From Bacteroidaceae bacterium (GTDB lineage: Bacteria; Bacteroidota; Bacteroidia; Bacteroidales; Bacteroidaceae): a stretch of DNA of 49,085 nucleotides. Under the pieces are notes generated by a model. That model was given only the letters and a program-made list of their open reading frames with translations. It had not been told where the DNA came from and did no database searches. Positions within the stretch are counted from its first letter, which is position 1. Every line of letters starts with the position of its first letter. Both the position numbers and the translations under genes were made by a program. Location: the NCBI GenBank assembly GCA_017615125.1, contig JAGAAS010000035.1, forward strand, positions 1 to 49,085, read 5' to 3'. This document shows, in pieces, positions 18,906 to 25,922 of the stretch.

Positions 18906-19036
18906 GAAATTAGAAGGAAGAAACCAATGCTTTTTTGGGGCTAACTTCCTTTTTTCTCGGTTCCCGAAAGGTAAGGCTGCGTCTCTTCTCCTTATCGCGT
19001 GTCTGTCGTAGGGCACAAGAAGGACACATTGCCTTG

Positions 19037-19079
19037 AAGAAAAAGCCCTCCAAACATGAGGCATGCACGCTTGGAAGGC
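19037..19079 (-). terminator. Intrinsic terminator of the lipoprotein gene
   Basis: Minus strand: GCCTTCCAA (19079-19071) pairs with TTGGAGGGC (19053-19045) with one G-U pair, followed by TTTTTCTT. It starts 11 bases after the stop codon. Confidence 0.8.
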
Positions 19080-19090
19080 CGTCCCGATGA

Positions 19091-19519
19091 TTAGGAGCGA
19101 GGAGTATTATCGATGACGTAGATGCATTTCCAGTCGGAACTATTGTCGCAGAAATCCACCACGTCAGTCGTCTTTTCCCACTCTATCTGGCTCCCGTCAG
19201 CATAATAGGTGTCACACAACGTGCAAGAAGAGAAATTGTAGTGAATGTTATAGACAGTCTGTGACTTCCAGCTACACTGATACACCTTGTAGTAAGCCAA
19301 AGGATAAGCGTCCTTTTCCAGTTCAGTGACTTTCGTGGCCAGCCATTCCGGCATATCTTCCTTTGCCATCAGCGATGTCAGCGATTTCTCCATAAGTCGG
19401 GGAGTTTTTCCCAGAATCTCGTCGTTCACTTCGTTTCCTTCCAAGTTGTTGTTGCACGATGCGGCTGCGAGACAGATGGCCGCGAAAGCCATCAGTAATA
19501 AAAACAGAGACTTTTTCAT
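19091..19519 (-). CDS. Small Cys-rich lipoprotein of unknown function
   Basis: 142 residues. A lipoprotein signal peptide ends LAAASC (Cys21 lipidated), so the mature protein is about 122 residues, anchored to a membrane and facing the periplasm or cell surface. The mature chain has five further Cys (YQCSW, SCTLC, DFCD, KCIY), enough for two disulfides, and a beta-rich C-terminal half with aromatic repeats (VYNIHYNF, DTYYADGS, WKCIYVID). I recognise no family. It has its own promoter with two upstream direct repeats and its own terminator, and sits just downstream of a TPR membrane regulator with a possible DNA-binding end, which suggests it is that regulator's target. Confidence 0.8.
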   Translation of the reverse strand: MKKSLFLLLMAFAAICLAAASCNNNLEGNEVNDEILGKTPRLMEKSLTSLMAKEDMPEWLATKVTELEKDAYPLAYYKVYQCSWKSQTVYNIHYNFSSCTLCDTYYADGSQIEWEKTTDVVDFCDNSSDWKCIYVIDNTPRS

Positions 19520-19623
19520 TTTGTTGATTAATTAATGGTTAATAAAGTATAGAATTATGGTTACAATAAAAACACAGGAAGAAAAAAATGATGGTAAAAT
19601 AGATAGGATTAATAAATTTGTGT

Positions 19624-19654
19624 CAAATTTATCCCAACTCATTTTGCTATCAAA
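19624..19654 (-). promoter_or_regulatory. Consensus promoter for the lipoprotein gene
   Basis: Minus strand: TTTG (19654-19651), 19-base spacer, TAAATTTG (19631-19624). Both boxes and the spacing are exact. Start near 19617, giving a leader of about 98 bases, longer than for other genes here. Confidence 0.8.
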
Positions 19655-19662
19655 ATATTTTC

Positions 19663-19701
19663 TTGTCTCTTTTTTGAGAATGGTTGTCTCTTTTTTGAGA
19701 A
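19663..19701 (-). promoter_or_regulatory. Two 18-bp direct repeats, 21-bp period: probable activator site
   Basis: TTGTCTCTTTTTTGAGAA occurs perfectly at 19663-19680 and 19684-19701 (plus-strand reading). Each carries TCTC/GAGA arms. The inner copy ends 8 bases upstream of the -33 box of the lipoprotein promoter. Two identical sites two helical turns apart at about -45 to -85 are the layout of a dimeric or tandem activator. The TPR/HTH protein encoded next door is the obvious candidate binder (inference). Confidence 0.7.
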
Positions 19702-19805
19702 AAAACCTAACTAATTGATATCCAAATATAAACATTTATTTCTTTTGTCTGTATTCAAATGAAAAAACAGTTGCTTTTCTTCGATTAATCTTTGATAAGT
19801 GTCTT

Positions 19806-21599
19806 TTAGTCTTTGTAGAACGTCAGGTCTAACCATTCAGGCGTTAACTTAGACCTTAGTTTAGTAGCGCGGCAATAAATAGCATGTTCTGTCGTTCCCA
19901 TACAATAGGCTATTGTTTTTTTCGACAAACCAAGCATAGCGAGACAACATACATAAATATCATCTCTGTTCAAATCAAGGCAGTCGCAATACAGTTGCCA
20001 TTGCAAGTCGGCCATTAGTTCATTCAGCGTTTTCTTCAGTTCTTCCTGCTGTTTTTCTCCCATCATTATTGTTTCCTCTCCTAATTTGTATAGCACGCCC
20101 CACCTGCTTTCTTCAAATCTGGAACGGCTGTTCTCTACCATTGCTTTTCGTGTTTCATAAATATGCGTTCTTTCCTCTGGAATTGGAACAGCTTCCGTTA
20201 TCATTGACACCTCTTGGTCTGATTCCCCTTCCTCAAAAGTGTCTGGGCAAGCCGTATTTTCCATAGCTTGTATTTTTGTATCAGCATCTTCCTTTTGCCA
20301 TTTAGAAACCTTTTTCAGTTTCCTCAATTGCTGCAGAAGAACAACGATAGCAAGAATAGTTAGGAGAAAGAGATTTATGAACATTCTTGTTCTCTTCTCA
20401 AGAGTAGCCTTTTGAGCATGCATTTCATCCTCGTGATCCCTAATGATGGAAGTAATTTCAGCATTTTTCGTGAGCCTGTAAACAGAATCAAGAAGTGTCG
20501 TGTATTTTTCTGTATAATCATGGATAGGTTCGTCCTTTCCCAACAAGAATGATAATTCGGCAAGTTTCCGATACGAGTTACACTGGGAGAATAAATCTGC
20601 TTCGCTGCTTACGGCTGCTTTATGGTAAATGTAGGCCGAATCCAATTCTCCAATGGCATAGAGGACATCTCCTTTCACGGAAAGCCCTGCCGGATTCATT
20701 CCTTTATCACCAACCATCGACTGATATTTATTTATGAAATAGAGAGCCGAGTCGCAGTCATGTCTACCATGTAAATAAATCTTGGCTTTTTGAAACATCA
20801 CGACATCATGGTAAAGAGGTGTCGTCTGGCTGTTATTCCACACATCATCGTAACACGCATTGGCTTCCTCATATTGTTCTGAGCGCATCAAACTCATCCC
20901 CAAGAGATAATCAGCATGCACCATCAAGTCTGAATCGTTCTTTATAGCGCAAAGACGCTTAAATGCCCTTAATTGTTCCAATGCTTTGGGGTACATATAA
21001 TGGATCATGTATAATTTCCCTAGATTCTGCAGACAAAGGGAATAATACCTATTCAATGTGTCAGGAAACAAATCCTTTGCTTTCAGGTTAGCGTCAATAC
21101 CTTTTAAATCTTCCTGCATCAGCGTATAGACACATCCCAAGGTATACCACGCCATTGCTGCGTGGTAGTTTTTGCGAAGCGGAGTGCCGTAATAGTCGGT
21201 AGCGATGCGAACGAGGGAATCGGACGTGAGAGGCTTGTAATTCTTATAATCTGTCTGCGTGCGCAGGATGGCATAGAGCGCAGCCTCCTCGCCGCGCAGG
21301 GCGGAGGAGTCGATGCTGTCGAGCACGGCAGAAGCAGCGCGGCTGTCTGTCTCCATCACCTGCTCGGCCCGCTCCAGCTGCTCCCGCACGGAGGACTTAG
21401 CGCAAGAGAAGAGAAAGACGACAGAGAGAAGACAGAGAATGGAGGACAGAGGACTGCGGACGGAAGACGGAAGAAAGCAGACGGAAGAGGGAGGACAGAA
21501 GCCTACCCTAAATCCCTTCCAAAAGAAGGGACTTTGAATCTTGGGGTAAACATATTTGCGGTTTTTCCCGATGAAAGGGGCTATTCTATTACATTTCAT
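19806..21599 (-). CDS. TPR membrane protein with C-terminal HTH-like segment (putative regulator)
   Basis: About 597 residues from ATG 21599. N-terminus: a stretch of about 45 residues encoded by purine-rich and repeat-like DNA, then a hydrophobic segment ending FLFSC, which may be a lipobox. Residues about 70-370 are helical repeats of TPR type (YHAAMAWYTLGCVYTL, YSLCLQNLGKLYMI, ALYFINKYQSM). One transmembrane helix follows (MFINLFLLTILAIVVLLQQL, about 405-424), then a charged linker and a C-terminal domain with RDDIYVCCLAMLGLSKKTIAYCMG and YCRATKLRSKL, a LuxR/sigma-region-4-like helix-turn-helix pattern. This architecture (periplasmic TPR, membrane, cytoplasmic DNA-binding domain) is common in Bacteroidetes one-component regulators. 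The promoter at 21626-21656 rules out the earlier ATG at 21665. Confidence 0.75.
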   Translation of the reverse strand: MKCNRIAPFIGKNRKYVYPKIQSPFFWKGFRVGFCPPSSVCFLPSSVRSPLSSILCLLSVVFLFSCAKSSVREQLERAEQVMETDSRAASAVLDSIDSSALRGEEAALYAILRTQTDYKNYKPLTSDSLVRIATDYYGTPLRKNYHAAMAWYTLGCVYTLMQEDLKGIDANLKAKDLFPDTLNRYYSLCLQNLGKLYMIHYMYPKALEQLRAFKRLCAIKNDSDLMVHADYLLGMSLMRSEQYEEANACYDDVWNNSQTTPLYHDVVMFQKAKIYLHGRHDCDSALYFINKYQSMVGDKGMNPAGLSVKGDVLYAIGELDSAYIYHKAAVSSEADLFSQCNSYRKLAELSFLLGKDEPIHDYTEKYTTLLDSVYRLTKNAEITSIIRDHEDEMHAQKATLEKRTRMFINLFLLTILAIVVLLQQLRKLKKVSKWQKEDADTKIQAMENTACPDTFEEGESDQEVSMITEAVPIPEERTHIYETRKAMVENSRSRFEESRWGVLYKLGEETIMMGEKQQEELKKTLNELMADLQWQLYCDCLDLNRDDIYVCCLAMLGLSKKTIAYCMGTTEHAIYCRATKLRSKLTPEWLDLTFYKD

Positions 21600-21625
21600 A
21601 TCTAAGCGCCTTGTATATGTTGTCA

Positions 21626-21656
21626 CAAAGATAGAGACTTTTTGGGAAAAAAGAAA
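21626..21656 (-). promoter_or_regulatory. Promoter for the TPR regulator gene
   Basis: Minus strand: TTTC (21656-21653), 19-base spacer, TATCTTTG (21633-21626). Start near 21619, 20 bases before ATG 21599. Confidence 0.65.
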
Positions 21657-21686
21657 GAAACGCACTTTTTTCCTGTCCTTTCCTTA

Positions 21687-21751
21687 CGGAAACAGCACTC
21701 AGCATTCCGCGAAAAGAAGGAACCACTTCCAAAAAAGAAGAAATCACTTCC
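21687..21751. repeat. 21-22-bp tandem array F, 3 units
   Basis: Units at 21687-21708 (diverged), 21709-21730 and 21731-21751. The last two share AAAAGAAG(G/A)AA(C/T)CACTTCC. It lies upstream of the TPR regulator promoter. Confidence 0.65.
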
Positions 21752-21812
21752 CGCCTCAAGCAAAACACGCATTCTTCGTTAGGAACTAGGCATTTTCCTC
21801 AATGAAAAATTC

Positions 21813-21878
21813 AAACGACGCATGCGTCGTTTATAAAAGATGCATGCGTCGCTTATAAAAGTCCCATGCGTCTTTTAC
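21813..21878. repeat. 22-bp tandem array B, 3 units
   Basis: Units at 21813-21834, 21835-21856 and 21857-21878. Arms AAA(A/C)G and CTTTTA/CGTTTAT/CGCTTAT enclose a shared core with CATGCGTC. The arms resemble those of array A although the core differs. Confidence 0.85.
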
Positions 21879-22047
21879 TGCCTCGAAAAAGACGCGCACA
21901 TAATGACGAAGGATTCTCCGTTATTGCACAAATTCCTCAACGAAGTAATTTGGATCTTCGGTTACAAGCAGGCGGCGCCTCGGAATAAAAACACGAATTA
22001 CCCGAATGTCACGAATAAGGGGAAATAACGATATGGTGCTTCGCACC

Positions 22048-22077
22048 TACGATACGCTTCGCTACGATGGTGATAGC
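22048..22077 (-). repeat. Inverted copy of the 15-bp repeat, 2 units
   Basis: TACGATACGCTTCGC then TACGATGGTGATAGC; reverse complement of the ATCGTA-CGAAGCGT motif at 18.3 kb. Confidence 0.75.
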
Positions 22078-22340
22078 GAGAGTTTCAACAAAAACCGGAA
22101 AGACCCTTTTCCCGGATTGAGACTTTGTCTCTGAAGTCGTGTCTGCATGCTTTTTCTTGTGAACAAGCTCACAGACAAAAGCCAGCCCTCACACCTTCAG
22201 CCCCTTCAGGGCAACAATCTGTGAAAAGAAAAACACCGCTTTGCTGGAAAACAGGATTTGAATAACGAATACGGATTTTTCGGCACCTCCATTGGAGGTG
22301 GAAATCAAACAAAATCTAATTCAAAATCTAACACAACTCA

Positions 22341-22583
22341 GCCGTTTGTCGTCCTTCGTCCTGTCAACCTGCCGCATGACTGAGCTCATGCAAACCTGGC
22401 TCTGTCTTGCAGCATGCCGACCGTCTATCGGTGCCCGATAGCTTGACAAACGACATCTGCGCTGAACTTCTTCCGAGGTAAAGGCTGATAATCAGCGATG
22501 TGATTTTTTGACCTTCCTGTCGATACTTGCGAAGACGACATACGAAATCAAGGCACCCCACTAAAGGAATGCCTTGATTTTTT
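22341..22583 (+). ncRNA. Candidate structured RNA ending in a strong terminator
   Basis: No plus-strand gene precedes the terminator at 22545-22583, yet its T-run is on the plus strand. The block before it holds several perfect pairings: CGTTTGTC (22343-22350) with GACAAACG (22445-22452), GCATGA/TCATGC (hairpin near 22373-22390), CTATCGG-tgc-CCGATAG (22424-22440), GCTGAT-a-ATCAGC (near 22483-22495), and TGTCGTC near the 5' end with GACGACA near 22534-22540. The first and last pairings compete, which could mean switching. I did not recognise RNase P, SRP, tmRNA or 6S RNA signatures and found no TAnnTTTG box upstream. A dispersed repeat is an equally fair reading. Confidence 0.4.
22545..22583 (+). 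terminator. Terminator with 11-bp stem between gcvPB and the island
   Basis: AAATCAAGGCA (22545-22555) pairs with TGCCTTGATTT (22570-22580) and runs into six T on the plus strand. On the minus strand the same stem is followed only by TTTCG, so it may serve gcvPB (stop at 22648) less efficiently. Confidence 0.8.
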
Positions 22584-22647
22584 CATATCTTCTGAAGGGT
22601 TAGCCGTCAGAAGGCTGAACGAAACAGCCCGATGATGTTGCCTTTTG

Positions 22648-24132
22648 TTAGGCTTCGGCAAGCAAGTCTCGGTAGTTGATGACGGGATGCTTGGCTGCCA
22701 GCGTATCGTCGGGACGGCCGATGGGCGTGTTACGCGGTGCTGCGTGAAGGATGTCGGGATCGTCGGCAGCTTCGGCAGCGATGACGTGCATGACATCTAT
22801 GAAGGCGTCCAGCGTTTCTTTGCTCTCCGTCTCGGTAGGCTCTATCATCAAAGCCTGATGGAAGAGGAGAGGGAAGTAAATGGTAGGCGCGTGGAATCCG
22901 AAATCAAGCAGCCGCTTGGCAACATCGAGGGTAGTGGCTCCTTCCTTGCCTTCGCGGGCTCCGTCGTTGATGAGGCCATCGAAGACGAACTCGTGCTTGC
23001 AGACAGAGGGGATGGGGAGCTTGAACACATCGCGCAGGCTTTCCTTTATGTAATTGGCGTTGAGGGTAGCGATGCGTCCTACTTCGCCAATGTGCTGCTT
23101 ACCCAAAGAAAGAATGTAGGCACAAGCGCGAAGGATGATGCCAAAGTTACCCATGTGCCCGCTAATCATTCCTGCGCTGTGAGCCGTTCCTTCTTCTGCC
23201 GTCAGCTTGTCATCTGCTCTTTCCACGTGCGGGTAAGGCAGGCAATCTTTGAGGAATGCAGCCACGCCCACAGGCCCGCTTCCAGGTCCTCCGCCTCCGT
23301 GTGGCGTGGAAAAGGTCTTGTGCAGGTTGAGGTGCATGATGTCGAAGCCCATATCGCCGGGACGAACAACACCCATGAGGGGGTTCATGTTGGCTCCGTC
23401 GTAGTAGAGGAGTCCTCCGGCTTCATGTACGAGAGCCGCAATCTCCTTGATCTCATGCTCGAAGAGTCCCAGCGTGTTGGGGTTGGTCATCATGATGCCA
23501 GCGATATCGGGACCAAGCAGGGGCTTGAGGTCTTCAACGTCGACAAGACCGTTGGCATTTGACTTGACAACCACCACATCGAGCCCGCAGACAGCTGCCG
23601 AGGCGGGGTTGGTGCCGTGAGCGCTGTCGGGAACGATGACTCTTGTGCGTGCGAAGTCGCCGCGGCTCTGGTGATAGCTCCTCATAATCATCAGGCCGGT
23701 GAGCTCACCGTGAGCGCCAGCACAAGGATTTAAGGTGAAGTACTTCATGCCGGTGATGGCTGCAAGCATCTTCTCCATATCCTCATAAATGGCGTAGATG
23801 CCCTGAAGGCTCTCGGCAGGCTGCAGAGGATGGATGTTCTGGAAAGCAGGCATCGCGGCAACCTCTTCGTTGATCTTGGGGTTGTACTTCATGGTGCAGC
23901 TGCCCAAGGGGTAGAAGCCTGTGTCAACGCCGAAGTTCATCTGCGAGAGGTTGGTGTAGTGGCGTACGACGTCCACCTCGCTCACTTGCGGCAGACGGGG
24001 CTTTGTCGTGCGGAGCAACGAGGAGGGAACCTCATCGCTCATCCGCCGCTCAAAGAGATGCTCGTCGGGGAGGCTATAGCCTTTACGTCCTTCTTTTGAA
24101 AGATCGAAAATCAGTTTGTCGTAGTATTTCAT
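22648..24132 (-). CDS. gcvPB: Glycine dehydrogenase (decarboxylating) subunit 2
   Basis: About 494 residues; C-terminal half of the glycine cleavage P-protein, which carries the PLP cofactor. The PLP lysine lies in LNLHKTFSTPHGGGGPG; other conserved blocks are NFGVDTGFYPLGSCTMKYNP and IIVPDSAHGTNPASA-type VIVPDSAHGTNPASA. The frame continues 13 codons upstream, but ATG 24132 begins MKYYDKLIFDLS, one base past the gcvPA stop. Last gene of gcvT-gcvH-gcvPA-gcvPB. It decarboxylates glycine together with GcvPA and passes aminomethyl to the GcvH lipoyl arm. Confidence 0.95.
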   Translation of the reverse strand: MKYYDKLIFDLSKEGRKGYSLPDEHLFERRMSDEVPSSLLRTTKPRLPQVSEVDVVRHYTNLSQMNFGVDTGFYPLGSCTMKYNPKINEEVAAMPAFQNIHPLQPAESLQGIYAIYEDMEKMLAAITGMKYFTLNPCAGAHGELTGLMIMRSYHQSRGDFARTRVIVPDSAHGTNPASAAVCGLDVVVVKSNANGLVDVEDLKPLLGPDIAGIMMTNPNTLGLFEHEIKEIAALVHEAGGLLYYDGANMNPLMGVVRPGDMGFDIMHLNLHKTFSTPHGGGGPGSGPVGVAAFLKDCLPYPHVERADDKLTAEEGTAHSAGMISGHMGNFGIILRACAYILSLGKQHIGEVGRIATLNANYIKESLRDVFKLPIPSVCKHEFVFDGLINDGAREGKEGATTLDVAKRLLDFGFHAPTIYFPLLFHQALMIEPTETESKETLDAFIDVMHVIAAEAADDPDILHAAPRNTPIGRPDDTLAAKHPVINYRDLLAEA

Positions 24133-24133
24133 G

Positions 24134-25462
24134 TCAGGCCTCCTCTCTGATAATTTGGATGAGTTTGTCAATCTCAGCGCGGGTGCGCTTTTCCGTAACG
24201 CAGAAGGTGACGATGCCGTCGCCTATCGGCTGAGCTGCGAACAGCCCGTTGTCAACGAGCTTCTTCTGCAGCTTGGGAATGTCGACCCCTTGTGCGGCGC
24301 GTACGGCAAATTCCTTGAGGAAGGGCTTGTCGTACAGCTTGGTGAACTTACCCGTTGCCAGCAGGCTGTCGTAGAGATAATGAGCTCCGGCAAAGGACTT
24401 TTCGTTCACTTCTTTCAGTCCCTCCGTTCCCATGATGGAAAGGTAGATGGTCACCCAAAGTGCCATAAGTGACTCGTTGGAACAGATGTTGCTCGTTGCC
24501 TTGTCGCGACGGATATGTTGCTCGCGTGCCTGCAGGGTGAGAACGAAGCAGCGCCTGCCTTCTTTGTCAACGGTAGCGCCAACGATACGTCCCGGCAGCT
24601 TGCGCATGTGCTCCTTTGAGCATGCCATGAAGCCCAGGGAAGGACCTCCGAAGGAAAGGGGAATGCCAAGGCTCTGTCCATCACCGACGGCTACGTCGGC
24701 TCCATTCTCTGCGGGGGACTTGAGGACTGCAAGCGTGGAAGGATCGCAATACTCTATCAGCAGGGCTTTTGCCTCGTGGATGGCATCGGCGAAACCACTA
24801 TGGTCTTCGATAATTCCGTACTTGTTGGTGGTAGGAACGATGACGCCAGCAACAGCATGCGCGGCAAGAGCTTCGCGAAGGGCTTCAAGGGATGTCTGCC
24901 CGTCTTTCTCAGCTATCTCGACAACGACGGTGCCTGCATAGCGGGCATACGTCTTCACGACCTTTTTCACCTGAGGGAGCAGGGTAGAGGAGATGAGCAT
25001 CGTATCTTTCTTGCGAGCAGAGGTGATAGCCAAGCGTGAAGCCTCGGCAGCGGCTGTGGGGCCGTCGTACATGGAGGCGTTGCTCACCTCCATACCTGTC
25101 AGCTCGCAGATCATGCTCTGGTACTCAAAGATGTAGCGGAGCGTTCCTTGGCTGATCTCAGGCTGGTAGGGGGTGTAAGCTGTGAAGAACTCGCTTCTCG
25201 AGGCGATGGCAGCGATAACAGATGGCGTATAGTGGTCGTACCATCCTTGTCCTACGAAGGGAACGAGGGGCGTGGTGCGAGAGGCCATCTCCTTGAAATA
25301 GCGTCGTATCTCCTCCTCGCTTTTGGCATCGGGAAGGTCATATTCGCCTTGGTACAGAAAGTCGGAGGGGACGTCGCTGTAAAGCTCGTCCAGACTTTTC
25401 ATACCAATCTTGTCCAGCATCTGCCGGATGTCTTCTTCGGTATGAGGAATGTATTGGTTCAT
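24134..25462 (-). CDS. gcvPA: Glycine dehydrogenase (decarboxylating) subunit 1
   Basis: 442 residues, the N-terminal half of the P-protein (non-PLP subunit of the alpha2beta2 enzyme). Starts MNQYIPHTEEDIRQMLDKIG, followed by FVGQGWYDHYTPSVI and TAYTPYQPEISQGTLRYIFEYQS-type blocks that define the family (here beginning FFTAYTPYQPEISQG). Ends with EIDKLIQIIREEA. The split into two genes is the arrangement of clostridia, Thermotoga and some archaea; single-chain GcvP is the other common form. It is separated from gcvH by 19 bases. Confidence 0.94.
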   Translation of the reverse strand: MNQYIPHTEEDIRQMLDKIGMKSLDELYSDVPSDFLYQGEYDLPDAKSEEEIRRYFKEMASRTTPLVPFVGQGWYDHYTPSVIAAIASRSEFFTAYTPYQPEISQGTLRYIFEYQSMICELTGMEVSNASMYDGPTAAAEASRLAITSARKKDTMLISSTLLPQVKKVVKTYARYAGTVVVEIAEKDGQTSLEALREALAAHAVAGVIVPTTNKYGIIEDHSGFADAIHEAKALLIEYCDPSTLAVLKSPAENGADVAVGDGQSLGIPLSFGGPSLGFMACSKEHMRKLPGRIVGATVDKEGRRCFVLTLQAREQHIRRDKATSNICSNESLMALWVTIYLSIMGTEGLKEVNEKSFAGAHYLYDSLLATGKFTKLYDKPFLKEFAVRAAQGVDIPKLQKKLVDNGLFAAQPIGDGIVTFCVTEKRTRAEIDKLIQIIREEA

Positions 25463-25481
25463 GTCTCCGAGAGTCAGTGGG

Positions 25482-25862
25482 TTATTCTCCGCAGAATGCC
25501 TTGTAGGCGTCAGCGTCCATCAGGTCATCCAATTCGCTGGCATCGGTGAGCTGTACCTTGATCATCCAGTTTGCGTAGGGATCTTCGTTGATGAGTTCGG
25601 GAGCGTCGTCGAGGCTTCCGTTGATAGCAACGACAGTGCCGCTGACAGGCGCGATAAGGTCGCTGGCGGCCTTGGTGCTTTCTACGGCGCCGAATTCCTC
25701 GCCCTTGGTGATTTCGTCGCCTTCCTCGGGAAAGTCGACATAGACAACGTCTCCCAGCTCATGCTGAGCGTAGTCGCTAATACCGATGAGGGCGATGTCG
25801 CCTTCTACTTTCACCCATTCGTGGGTTTCTGCATACTTGTAACCTTCTTTTACTGTAGACAT
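25482..25862 (-). CDS. gcvH: Glycine cleavage system H protein
   Basis: 126 residues. A small lipoyl-domain carrier; the lipoylated Lys is in GAVESTKAASDL. The rest (YAETHEWVKVEGD, IGISDYAQHELGDVVYVDFPE, NEDPYANWMIKV) is standard. Shuttles the aminomethyl group between the P-, T- and L-proteins. Second gene of the gcv operon, 60 bases after gcvT. The L-protein and lipoate ligase genes are not in the window. Confidence 0.97.
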   Translation of the reverse strand: MSTVKEGYKYAETHEWVKVEGDIALIGISDYAQHELGDVVYVDFPEEGDEITKGEEFGAVESTKAASDLIAPVSGTVVAINGSLDDAPELINEDPYANWMIKVQLTDASELDDLMDADAYKAFCGE

Positions 25863-25922
25863 ATCTTTTGTTTTTAAATGGTTAATGATTTATTCTGTTT
25901 CTGTTGATGGTGTAATCGGGAG

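Larger units (their letters stand above)
18227..19036. other. Gene-free, repeat-rich stretch
   Basis: About 800 bases without a convincing gene. Holds 15-bp repeats (18316-18365), the 3 x 21-bp array (18536-18598), a 9-bp inverted pair ATCGGCTCA/TGAGCCGAT at 18718-18726 and 18763-18771, and a terminator-like hairpin (18877-18905). The open frames here (114 and 92 codons) have repeat-derived or unnatural composition and are left out. Confidence 0.7.
21657..22340. other. Gene-free stretch with several repeats
   Basis: About 680 bases with no credible gene. Contains a 21-22-bp array (21687-21751), array B (21813-21878), 15-bp repeats (22048-22077), a GGTGC-ttc-GCACC hairpin (22036-22048) and a CACCTCC-att-GGAGGTG hairpin (22283-22299). 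Composition is mixed; it looks like accumulated repeat debris. Confidence 0.7.

Noticed and set aside
18786-19064. 92-codon minus-strand frame
   Set aside because: Overlaps two terminator hairpins and has no recognisable domain.
19532-19735. 67-codon minus-strand frame with a hydrophobic end
   Set aside because: It spans the direct repeats and the exact promoter of the lipoprotein gene, so it would have to be transcribed from further upstream; no start signal seen.
18536-21878. CRISPR-like array
   Set aside because: Units are only 21-22 bp with no spacers and diverge between themselves; no cas genes.
22364-22561. 65-codon minus-strand frame
   Set aside because: Lies inside the structured block and terminator; more likely a by-product of the RNA or repeat.
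22341-22583. RNase P, SRP, tmRNA or 6S RNA
   Set aside because: None of their conserved sequence blocks could be found on either strand, and the ends do not form one long rod as in 6S RNA.
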